Source of the DNA: Narthecium ossifragum
Taxonomy: Eukaryota; Streptophyta; Magnoliopsida; Dioscoreales; Nartheciaceae
Reading direction: 5' to 3'
NCBI GenBank assembly: GCA_963920575.1
Contig: OY986974.1
Coordinates: 21,125,042-21,189,041, forward strand
DNA length: 64,000 bases
Shown here: positions 25,611 to 36,900 of the stretch, piece after piece
Layout: each line of letters starts with the position of its first letter
Numbering within the stretch: the stretch's first letter is position 1
Made by a program: the position numbers and the translations under genes
Notes under the pieces: generated by a model
What the model was told of the DNA's origin: nothing
The model's input: only the letters and a program-made list of their open reading frames with translations
The model's database searches: none

Positions 25611-28600
25611 TTCCATCCATTCTCCTCTTCAGCTTGATGATCAGGAGAAGCCACCTCTCCCCTCACCTCTCTCCTCAACCTCCTCACCCTCTCAATCACC
25701 CCCTCCAACGCCACATCGAACGCATCCCTCACCGTCGTCAACCTCGCTCTCGGATGACTATATATCAGCCTCGGCATCGTCCTAATCACCTCCTCCCTCA
25801 TCCTCCCAACCTCTCCGTCCCCGAACCGGCTTAGAACCTCCTCGATGCTCACATTGCCCCGGCGAACATCGGCTTCGGGGATGAACACCGAGTAGGTGCT
25901 GTAATCCTTGGGCAAATGCCACTTGTACTGCAGGTAGGCGGACGCCGGGTGAAAGAACACCGGCACGCAGCCGGCCACCATGGCGTCGAAGGCCGACCGC
26001 CGGGTGAAGGAGTCCCCTGGCGGCTGCAGGCAGAAGACGGAGGCCGTGAATGCCTGCATTATGATAGGGGGCGAGCTGCAATTGCTCGAGACGCAGTCTA
26101 AGAGCTTGCACTTGGTGGATGACCGGCACTGGTCAATGAGGAGGGTGCGGATGGAGTTGGGCTGGGTGGGGCGAGGAGCTCCGGCGAAGGAGAATAGCCA
26201 TGGCCGGCGTGTTGCTCTGATCCTTTCCTGCCATGCGAAGACCTCGGCGTCGGAGGAAGGGTGGAAATAGGTAGGGTAGGGGATGGCGAAGTCGTTGTAG
26301 GGCTGCCATGGGCTTGACTCGATGATCTGTTGAGCATGCAGGTTACTAATTCTCCTTGTTACAGCGAACGTATATAAAAACTTGTGAATATAATATCAGA
26401 AAAATAGGAGGGTGTTTTTGCATATAGCACCTTCTTTTTATAATTTTGATAAAACAAAAACAAGGTCGATCTAATATGAAAATTGAATTAAATAATAGAT
26501 ATTTTATGCTCTACAAAATAGGTCATTTTGTTTTTTTGTTACAAAAAATGCTAAAAAAAATTTTAACTCAAAAAAAGGATTCCGTATTGAATACTTTCAT
26601 ATGAATTATGAGAATTCTTTACTTATGAGCATTGAGCAAGGCTCCAGTAAAAAAATGGTCTATCTTGTAACAAAAATGCAAACTGATCCAAAATTATAAA
26701 AATGAAAATAAAGTCGATCTACAATGCACATTTTTCTTAGAATGAGCCCCGTAATTTTTTGCAAGTATTGAAGATAGAAAGAAGTTTTAAAATAAAATAA
26801 GGAAAGCTGAATTCTTTGAATACGTGTCCATGGTAAAAACTACGAATTTTTTGTCAAATAAAACCATGATATTCACTTTTTTGTATTTTAGAACCCTCCT
26901 ATGTTTTTTTTTACATAATAGAACCCTATACACATAAGAACACGCGTATAAACTAATACACATATAATTCTTGATTATACACGTATCATGGGTAGGCGTA
27001 TGATTATGGTTTATATGCGTATTAGTTTATACACGTGTTCCTTACATGTATGGGACCCTATTATACAAAAAAAAACATGGAAGGGATCCTAAAGTACAAA
27101 AAATGAATACCATGTGTTAGATATAAATATAGCCATTTGGGCGATCAATGACAATTTCGTAAATATTACCAATCAGCCAATAAATACTTCAGTTTTTGAC
27201 ACAACTGAAGTATCTTGGCCATAACTTTTACACCAAGTGTCCAAATTGGTCGATTCTTGAACTATTGGAAAGAGGACGAAAAGATCTACAACTTTCATGT
27301 TGACGAGATCTTCAAATTCCATCGTTCAGTATGCCAAACTGGTAGTTGAAGTGACCAGTGGCAAAATGGTGAATAATGGACGAATTTGTTAATGTCATCG
27401 ACCAACTTTTCTATCGTGCAAAATGGACGATGAAGTCATCGTCCAAAATGGACGATAAACTCATCGTCCAAAATGGACGATAAAGTCCAAATGACTTAGT
27501 CCAAAATTTCTATCGTCCATATTTACTAATCGGCCATTAGTGCAGTCTAAGTATTTTGGCCATAACTTTCTCATCCGATGTCCAAATTGGATGCTTTTGG
27601 TACCGTTGGAAAGATAATTTGAAGATCTACAACTTTGATGTTCAACGTTTTCCCGGATTCCAAGGTTATCATCAGAAAAAATACAGCGGAAGACAGGAGG
27701 CGTTGTTTAATGGCGGTTCCAGAGCAGTTTTAGACCAGTTATGCAGTTCTGGTGGTTTCCACTTTCAAAGCAACAGTTGCAACAACTGCAGAGTGGTTTT
27801 CCGACGGTTTCCAAATCAGTTACCAGAAGCCCTATAAATAGCCAAGAAGAAGAAGAAAAAAAGGCCCCCGCCATCAAAGCAAAACTGCATTTTATCTTCT
27901 TATCGTCTTTTTACATTTATTATCAATGTAGCTTTATTTATCTTAATGAAACATTTTCCTTCCTTTAAATTCCTGCAACGTCCTTCATTTCTAGGAGTAG
28001 TGCTATATTAATTTCTTCCATACGAGTAGAATTACCATATTTTTCTAGGATTAGTGCTGCCATAATTCTTTATTTCTAGGAGTAGATCTACCTAAAATAA
28101 GAGTAGATTTAACATAGAATTCCATTTTCCATCCTCCATTTCCCATTTTCCATTTTCCATTATTCCCATTTTCCGCTGCCCATTTTCCATTATTCCCATT
28201 TTCCGCTGCCCATTTTCCATTATTCATGAAATCCCATTTTCCATTTTCCATCTCCACTTTCCATTTTCCATTATTCCCATTTTCCATTTTCCATTTCCAT
28301 CAACTCCACAATTAACCAAAAAATATCTTCTTTGTACACTTCAACACCTCTGATTCGATCATTCGAAGGAGTTGAACAAAAAACCACAATCTCCTGATTC
28401 TTCGAATGTGGAAATAGAATTTTGACCTTGATTACAGTCCCGGTCAACGGTCATAATTTCTGTTCTAACATTTTTTGGCGATCGCGATGGGACATTGTGT
28501 TGAAGCTGTCAAAAAAGAAGGGACAAAAAAGCATCTCTGACAAACATGGAGAACACCTGCATCTCCATCAATGGCCTCCCGATCAGCGTCTACACGCCGG

Positions 28601-31600
28601 AAACGGCCAGCCATCTTCTTCTTGGAGATCTGTTGCCGCCGGCGTCATCAGGGAGGACACCCCACCATTCGCTGCCTCTGCGCAGCTGTTTAGGGCGGTT
28701 CAGGCGGTTCAAAACAGGAATGTCAAGAGGAGATCGTGCACACGTTGTGAAAACCGCAGTAGTTCAGAGTAGTTCCAGACGATTCCAACGGTTCAAGGTA
28801 GGGATCTCAAAAGGAGATCATGCACGATGTAAAAACTGCATCAGTTTCAAGCAGTTTAAGGTGGTTCGAGCGGTTCAAGGCAGATATCCTCCACTTCGGA
28901 GCCTTGGAACCCATCTTTCCCACGTTTGTGCCGCCACCCTCAACACCATCATCCTCTGCAATCTCAAACGTCGTCGTCACCAACTCCGGCGGTTTCATTT
29001 TCTACTTCCACGGCGTGGAAATCTCCGTCAATACTCGAACCCATCACCAGCAAAGTACCACGATCATACCTGACGATGGAGAAAAATGGCGAAGATGGGA
29101 AAGACCTCGCCGCAAGCGGCGATTTCATTGTATTTTGAGTCAAATCCCGCTGCATATTATCCGACGGCACATCAACATCACAGGCGCCGAGCAAATCACG
29201 GCGTGGGAAGCTTCTCCGGCATCGGCGAGATCTCTCCAAACGGTGAACCCATTCGTCGCTACCAAAGCCACAACGTTGGAGAAGAAAAAATAGAGGTAGA
29301 AAACAGAGCATCTTTCGCGACCTCACTGCCATCAGCATCAGCAAAAGCTGGGATCGCCTCCGTCTCCGGCGCGGTCTTCACTCGGCTGGCCATGGGACGA
29401 CGGCAAAAAATGGAATACTCCGTCCCAGACCGCGGCTTCCTTCGAGCATCTCAGATCCCTCATCATTGCGCCAACATCGGCCTCAAAGCTCCTATCACTC
29501 AGGAAGATGGCAACCTATGGCCGTTGGGAGGAAAACAGAGCAACGTCGGAGTCATCACCTCCGTCTCCGGCGCGGTGTTGAACAACGGTGGAAAAGAAAG
29601 CCATCGGACGGCAAACGGCGGAGAGGAGATCCATCCGACGACGGCAGCGGCGGAATGATGGGTAAGCTGCTCCATTTCTCTTAGAACCCCTCGACGGCCC
29701 TAGTCCAAATCCTCAGGCCGCAGCCTCCCCCAAGCAAACCCAAGGCAACATTGTTGCTATACGGCAATTTGTAGCCGATGGAAAAAACAGAGCAACGCCT
29801 CATCACCTCCATCTCCGACGCGGCATGGGACAACGGCAACGGCAACGGCGGAAGGAAAAAACGGCAATCTGTCACCGTTGGTGAAAAAAAAAAACAGGGC
29901 ATCCCTCATCGCCGTGCCGGCCCTACATCGACCCCAAGGATACCCTCGGTTGGGATGACGGCAACCCATCGGCCAGCGTTGCTCATCGTCCTTGGACGAT
30001 CACCCATCGTCCATCACGGAAAAATGGGATACATAGCTCGACGATGATTCCTCATCGCTCAGTTTTGATCATCGTTCGTCGATGACCATTTCCCAGCCTT
30101 GCCCATCGACCGGCCTTGCTTATCGGCCAAACTTCTCATCGGCCATTTTTCTTATCGGCCAAACTTCTCATCGACCATTTTTCTTATCGGCCAAACTAAT
30201 CATCGGCCAACTTTGCTTATCGGTCAATGAAGACCATCATCGCCCAGCTTTGCTTAACGGCCAGCGTTACTCATTGGTCGATATCGACCAAAACTGAGCG
30301 TTAAGAATTGGTCAACGGGCAAAGGTTGATCAGCCAGGAACTTATACAAGTAATCGACCAATAATAGCATATGGTCGACAAAAAATGATTAATTGAATGG
30401 CTAATAAAATATGTTTTATGAACGACTCAATTGACCGACAAAATCGTTCATATGGCCGACAAAATCGCCCAAATTAACCAACAAAATAAGGTCTTTACAA
30501 AAATAAGAATATTTTCATAAAGACCGGGGGGGGCAAAATGTTAGAAATAAATATAGCCATTTGGGCGATCAATGGCAATTTCGTAAATATTGCCAATCAG
30601 CCAATAAATACTTCAGTTTTTGACACAACTGAAGTATTTTGACCATAACTTTTACACCAAGTGTCCAAATTGGTCGATTCTTGAACCATTGGAAAGAGGA
30701 CGAAAAGATCTACAACTTTCATGTTGACGAGATCTTCAAATTCCATCGTTCAGTATGCCAAACTGGTAGTTGAAGTGACCAGTGGTAAAATGGTGAATAA
30801 TGGACGAATTTGTTAATGTCATCGACCAACTTTTCTATCGTCCAAAATGTACGATGAAGTCATCGTCCAAAATGGACGATAAAGTCCAAATGACTTAGTC
30901 CAAAATTTCTATCGTCCATATTTACTAATCGGCCATTAGTGCAGTCTAAGTATTTTGGCCATAACTTTCTCATCCGATGTCCAAATTAGACGTTTTTGGT
31001 ACCGTTGGAAAGATAATTTGAAGATCTACAACTTTGTTGTTCAACATTTTCCCAGATTCCAAGGTTATCATCAGAAAAAATACAGCGGAAGACAGGAGGC
31101 GTTGTTTAATGGCGGTTCCAGAGCAGTTTTAGACCAGCTATGCAGTTCTGGTGGTTTCCACTTTCAAAGCAACAGTTGCAGCAACTGCAGAGTGGTTTCC
31201 TGACGGTTTCCAAATCAGTTATCAGAAGCCCTATAAATAGCCAAGAAGAAGAAGAAAAAAAGGCCTCCACCATCAAAGCAAAACTGTTTTTTATCTTCAT
31301 ATTGTCTTTTTACATTTATTATCAATGTAGCCTTATTTATCTTAATGAAGCATTTTCCTTCCTTTAAATTCCTGCAACGTCCTTCATTTCTATGAGTAGT
31401 GCTACATTAATTTCTTCCATTGGAGTAGAATTACCATATTTTCCTAGGAGTAGTGCTACCATAATTCTTTCTAGGAGTAGATCTACCTAAAATAGGAGTA
31501 GATTTACCATAGAACCATCACATTTTCCGCTGCCCATTTTCCATTATTCCATTTTCCATTTCCATTTTCCATCTCCATTTTCCATTTCCATTTTCCATCT

Positions 31601-32838
31601 CCATTTTCCATTTTTCATTATTCCTATTTTTCATTTTCCATTTCCATCAACTCCACCATCAAAATATCTTCTTTGTACACTTCAACACCTCTGATTCGAT
31701 CATTCGAAGGAGTAGAACTAAAAACCACAATCTCTGATTCTTCGAATGTGGAAATAGAATTTTGACCTTGATTACAGTCCCGGTCAACGGTCATAATTTC
31801 TGTTCTAACAGCATGAGTCATATTTAGCAACAAATACTAAAAACTACTCATGGAAGGTCTCTATCAAACGAACGAAATCATTTTGATTTCTTCCCTAATA
31901 AACCTTTTCTCCAAATATATATGAAGAATGGCAACTAATTAACATTCATAGTTTTCCCTATAATTAGAAAAAATAAATTTGCATGAAATATGCATACCAA
32001 GTAGGCAATCATATACCCATAAGGAGAAATAATTTAGACAATAAAGAGAAATAGTTGAGAATTATCAACGTCGATCACTTACCAGCGCCGACATGTTCTT
32101 GGCCGCCGGCAGCCGCAAGAACTTGCTGCCCCAGCCGCTCTCCTCCTCCGTCGGCCGTCGCAAATCATACGTAATCCTCCCGATGGCCATGAAGTGATCC
32201 CTCCCTCCCATCGCCGCCCACTCCGGCCTCGCCGTCAGCCACCGGACCACCTCCACCCCCATCTTGTCCCGCACCGACACGTTGTACGCACCCCACAGGT
32301 GCCTCCCGACGTCGAATCCAGCGTAGAACGGAACGTACACGGCGTCGGCTGCCGAGGCATTTGCCGTCAGGCACAGGTACCGCCGCATGCGGCTATGGAA
32401 GATGACGTCCAACGAGAACTGATAGGTGGCGTACCACCCGTGCCCGGGGAGGACGTCGCCGCCGTCGACCAGAGGTCCGAGGCCGGAGTTGGCGACCGAC
32501 GGGCACATGTTGGTCCACAGGCTGAGTTTGCGGCAGTGGCGGAGCATGTCGACGTTGAATCGGTGGGGAAGGTCGTGCATGTAGACGTAGCGGCCGGCGC
32601 AGGGGTTGGCGGCGGGGGCAGAGGAGGTAGTGTTGAAGGAAGAAAGAGGGGCGGCGGTGCCGGAGATGGCAAGGAAGTCGGCGGCGGGGGGAGAGGTGGA
32701 GGTGTTGATGGGAAATGGAGGGGCGGTGGTGCCGGAGATGGCAAGGAGGATGAGCCATGCGGCAGAGATGAGGGGTGCGGCGTACCAGAGGCGGCGCTGG
32801 CGGTGGAGGTGCTGGTTGCCGGACTTGGAGGTATCCAT
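25547..32838 (-). CDS. Xyloglucan galactosyltransferase KATAMARI1/MUR3-like (GT47), copy 1
   Basis: Two exons, 32838-32083 and 26326-25547, joined in phase 0 (…[18 protein letters not shown]…), giving 511 residues. The start at MDTSKSGNQ was chosen because it aligns with MDPSRST of the neighbour copy; an ATG 22 codons upstream is possible. One N-terminal membrane span (about residues 18-36) predicts a type II Golgi protein. The GT47 exostosin-type domain starts at [14 protein letters not shown] and includes [78 protein letters not shown] and [10 protein letters not shown]. This family adds galactose or related sugars to xyloglucan side chains. The 5.8-kb intron (32082-26327) carries a foldback element and an LTR retrotransposon in antisense. 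Both exons are intact; exact acceptor sugar is unknown. Confidence 0.93.
26864..27114. mobile_element. Foldback (near-palindromic) MITE-like element
   Basis: The two halves are inverted copies. The left arm, from CCATGATATTCAC through a TTTTTTTTT run and ATAATAGAACCC, to AACTAATAC, is answered by the reverse complement of the right arm ending GTATTAGTT...GGGACCCTATTAT...GAATACCATG. Arms are about 100 bp with scattered mismatches and a short central loop around 26975-27020. It would form a long hairpin. Its right end touches the first base of the LTR element at 27115. Confidence 0.75.
27115..28470 (+). repeat. 5' LTR (1356 bp)
   Basis: Termini are TGTTAGA and TCTAACA. A TATA box (TATAAATA) lies at 27833-27840, so transcription should start near 27865. 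Upstream in U3 are repeated inverted words CATCGTCCAAAATGGACGAT (27420-27490), which form small hairpins; this LTR has one more such unit than LTR2. In U5 a TTTCCATTTTCCATT minisatellite lies at about 28125-28300. Confidence 0.88.
28471..30538 (+). repeat. LARD internal domain made of tandem repeats
   Basis: Three repeat classes are visible. First, at 28700-28890 about two and a half units contain CGGTTCAA, then TCAAAAGGAGATC and TGCAC. Second, near 29305, 29530 and 29780 three units of roughly 230-250 bp share AAACAGAGCA followed by CCTCCGTCTCCGGCGCGG. Third, at 30080-30300 short TTATCGGCCAAAC and TCATCGGCCA words recur. Open frames of up to 190 codons cross these repeats, but none has a retrotransposon or other domain I recognise. 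The GC-rich composition differs from the AT-rich LTRs. Confidence 0.7.
30539..31810 (+). repeat. 3' LTR (1272 bp)
   Basis: It has the same termini and order as the 5' LTR, with TATA box TATAAATA at 31232-31239. Compared with the 5' LTR it lacks one CATCGTCC hairpin unit and has a shorter TTTCCATT array (31525-31650). Confidence 0.88.
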
Positions 32839-33944
32839 AGGAGGGGGGCTACGGGAGATTTGGAGGAACTTGGATTGGTAGGCCATATCATGCATGGTTG
32901 GCATGTATCTTTGTAGGAAAGGAATGTTGAGAGACTAGAGTTTGGTGTGTATTTATGAGTTGCTGTATGAAGTGGGATATGAGATCTTGCAACGTGGCAC
33001 AAGCCCATACTAGTTTCATATATGTTCTCGAAATTAGTTTCATCTTTATTAAAACTTGGGAGCCAATATTAGTTTCTCGGATCTTTATTAATTATAATTT
33101 TGACCCTACAAACCTGATAATATTAAAATAATCTCTCAGATCTACCGAATGGCTTCAAAATCGGCCATGCCGTCAAATTTCAAGGAATATATAAACAAAA
33201 AATATTTGTGTATATGAATAGGTAGCATGTGTAATGCATAATTGATCTAATTCATCGATAATGAGTTATAAATAAAATAGTGTGTTTTTAATTAATTGAT
33301 CTAGTTTATCGGTAGTTTGATAGTGAAATATCGATGACTTGATTTCTACGGATGAATTAGATCAAAAATGGACAGTGAGTCAATGATAAATGTCACATCC
33401 ATATACACAAACGTTACGTCACATGAAATTACTTAAACTTAAACTGTCCTTTCGAGAAAAAACCTAAGGTTTTGTTTAATCTGACGGTGTTCAACGGAGG
33501 TTGGGTTTTAAAATCCTTTGATAATACTATTTTCATTTATAATTAACAACTATTTGAGGACTGCTTTGACATTAGCCCTTAAATTTAATTCCGAAGGCAA
33601 TTTAGAATTCTTCTAACCTTGGGTTGATTTCATGTTAGTAGATGAATTAAAGGAGTTACAAAGGCGACGATTGAGATCTAAGCCACACTAGCCTTCAGAA
33701 CATGAATGCAGCCTCGAGCCACTAAGTTAGGAATACAAATTCAAATTCAGAACAAAATTTATAAGAAGATCAACTTCGAGTTCAAGTATATTTTTAGGCT
33801 GTAAAAAGAAATAATGTAACATGAATTTCCAATAAATGAATGATCCTCTGTAATACCTCAAAGTACCTAACTCATGACTCAGTATCCATCAAGAAGATTT
33901 TGGCTTGCTTGAGAAGAACTGAGACACCCTCCTAGCTAGCTCTT
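32839..33944. other. Promoter region of GT47 copy 1 and 3' flank of copy 2
   Basis: The first 200-300 bp upstream of 32838 should be the promoter of copy 1. About 33070-33170 matches the dispersed repeat at 22130-22230. The rest is AT-rich and leads to the end of GT47 copy 2. No gene is apparent. Confidence 0.55.
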
Positions 33945-36900
33945 TCACCTCTCCCTAAACCTCCTCACCCTCTCAAGGACTCCCTCCAACGCCACATCAA
34001 ACGCATCCTTCACCGTCGTCAACCTCGCTCTCGGATGACTATATATCAACCTCGGCATCGTCCTAATCACCTCCTCCCTCATCCTCTCAACCTCTCCGTC
34101 CCCGGACCGGCTTAGAACCTCCTCGATGCTCACATTGCCCCGGCGAACATCGGCTTCGGGGATGAACACCGAGTATGCATTGTGTTCCTTGGGTAAGTAC
34201 CACTCGTATTGCTTGTAGGCGGATGCCGGGTGGAAGAACACCGGCACACATCCAGCCACCATGGTGTCGAATGTTGACCGCCGCGTGAAAGAGTCGCCGG
34301 GCGGCTGGAGGCAGAATACGGAGCTCGAGAATGCCTGCATTATGCTGGCTGGCGCGCAATTGGTAGGCTCTGCAACGCAGTCTAACAGCTTGCACTTGGC
34401 GGATGAGCGGCACTGGTCCATGAGGAGGGTGCGGATGGAGTTGGGCTCACCAGGACGAGGAGCTCCGGCGAAGGAGAACAGCCATGGCCGGCGTGTTGCT
34501 CTGATCCTTTCCTGCCATGCAAAGACTTCGGCATCTGAGGAAGGGTGGAAATAGGTAGGATAGGGTACGCCGAAGTCATTTTCGTGCCACGAAGTCGACT
34601 CGATCACCTGGTAAGCTTGCAAAGTTATTCTCGTTGTCACAGTAACACTTTCAAATATCAGAAAAGTGGAAGGATATTTTTGCAAATAGCTACATTTCCA
34701 TTTTATAGTTACATTGCGAAAAACACTCCATGTAATTGGTGTTTTGTATTTTGCATCTTGTGGAAAATCTCCTGAGGTAAATATTCTCGTAGAAAATAAA
34801 ATAAAATATACAAAATGTCTTTATTCCAATCTCTCTCTCCTATCCAAATCGAATTCAATGTAAAATAAATTGATCGATCAATTAAGAGTAATTTAGTCTT
34901 TATTTCTTGACTAAATTAGTTAGGGGTGCTTTCTGCAACAAAACAATAATATAACACGAAAATGAAAATACCAATCAGATGGGTTTTATTTCACCATATC
35001 ATCCTTATATGACACGATGGTTATAAGTTAATTATTGTGTTGTCCTACGTGGATCCTACATGACATGTTTAGTCCTACGTGAAGCATACGTGGAGGAGGG
35101 AAATTAATGGATGGTTAATGGCGAAGTTGGTGGCCTCCCCCACTAGTATCTTATATGTAACATGATGGTTATAAGTTAATCATCATGTTATTCTACGTGG
35201 AGCCTACGTGAAGGGGGGATAGTGGGGGAGGGGGGGAGTTAGTGGGAGAGAGAGGGGGGTTGGTGGGGAGCTACTGTGATATTTTACTAGTATAACTATA
35301 TGAGAGGGGATATCTACAAACAACCCTTATTATGGATATTTTACGTTGCAAAAAAAAAAGGAAAAGAAAAAAGCCTATGCTTTATTTGTGGCAGTCCACA
35401 ACATTTTTTTTCTACCAGGGATCTCATCTAAGGTCCAGATTATTAATAAAATGTTGACTAGGATTCATATACTTGTGATATGATCCGTTGGATAAGATCC
35501 AAACATCTCTCATTCATTGGTACGATGATATGAGGCAAAAACAGTATGATATAGACTGCTCCCTCATACTCATATCCCTACATGTCGTCTTCCCATTCCA
35601 ATCTCCACTAACTATTGAGTTCCCTCTTGAGGATCGACATGGCCTGATCCGATCCTTGGATCAGTTGAATGAGGCAAAGTGAGAAGATAATGAGCCCAAA
35701 TCATGTGAGAAGTGTCAATTACAGACAATCAATCGATCGAGAGCCCTTTTGGCAAACGAAAGACATAAGACGTAGTTCATTCAATCGATGAACATCTAAG
35801 ATGCTGTCATTCGAGGTTCGGTTTGCCTCATATCATACCATTATATCAATGACCTGAATCTATTTGAATCAGATCCAACGGCCCATATCTTTTTACAATT
35901 TTACATATGAGTCCTAGTTAGCAAGTATTAATAATGTGGACCGTTAGATCTAATTCAAATAGATCTGAATCAGATCCAGACCGTTAGATGAGGGAAACTG
36001 TAGACCCTGTTGTTCGCATCGATCGACATCGAACCGCAAGGGGTGGGCTAGAGGCGTGTTTACGCGATGTCTCGATCGGTCAATGGAGCTGCGGCAGCAG
36101 CTGGTTCGAGTTGGACTTCACATGGGCACATTTTGATACCAACTTGGCGTTGAACTATTGTAGAAAATGGTATCTATTTAGGACAACTATGACCTAGGGA
36201 TTGAGTTAAAGTCTTCTTTACCAAGGCTTGTGAGAGCAGATGTCTCGCATTGTGTCTACTTGAATATCGAGACCAAATAATTATAGGTCCAAATCACATG
36301 GGTCCATCCATGGCGGTTGGCACCTAAAATATTCTAAAAACCATTTCTATGAGGACACCTGTCTCTACCTTCCAAACCGCAGTCTATACAACGAAATAAG
36401 AAACTTCTTCTTATTCTTAAAAGTGAAAAAAATTAAGAAAAGTCAAATTCATTGGTGAATGTGTTTCTAGATCCATTGATGAACTTACTGTACATAAGTC
36501 AAATTCATTGGTGAATGTGTCTCAAGATCCATTGATGAACAGTACATTCTTCACAAAAATAAGACTAATTAAATGCTTAGTAGCCAGGCCAGACATCTAG
36601 ATCTCCATATGCGGAACTAGAAATTAATTATATATTTAAGGGCTCTATTAAACTAAATAAATCGTTTGACTTCTTCACTAAAAAACTTTTGGGTTTTTTA
36701 CAAACATATTATTTATAAAAAAAACTCAAATTACACATTTATTTCTCAAATTTTCAAGTATGATATCTATATTCCTCGAATATTTAGCAACTCCTTTAAC
36801 AAAGTTTTAAGAGGTATATATTATATAAAAACCCTAAACGTTTTTTTTACAAATATTATATCAGAATAGCATCCAATTAGTAGAGATATTAGTTTTCCGC

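Larger units (their letters stand above)
27115..31810 (+). mobile_element. Non-autonomous LTR retrotransposon (LARD-type)
   Basis: Two long direct repeats (27115-28470 and 30539-31810) start TGTTAGA and end TCTAACA. They enclose 2068 bp. The target-site duplication reads CCATG on the left and GCATG on the right, 4 of 5 bases equal. A primer-binding-site-like TTTGGCGATCGCGATGGGAC follows LTR1 at 28474, and a purine/G tract (GACCGGGGGGGGCAAAA) precedes LTR2. No gag, protease, integrase or RT is encoded, which defines a large retrotransposon derivative. It lies antisense in the intron of GT47 copy 1. LTR substitutions and an ~84-bp length difference point to an older insertion. Confidence 0.87.

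Noticed and set aside
28546..29658. Two long open frames in the LTR element as possible proteins
   Set aside because: They cross the tandem repeats, overlap other open frames, and show no domain; absence of stops follows from GC-rich repeats.
35988..36197. 70-codon open frame in the GT47-2 intron
   Set aside because: No recognisable domain and next to the candidate inverted-repeat element; not supported as a gene.
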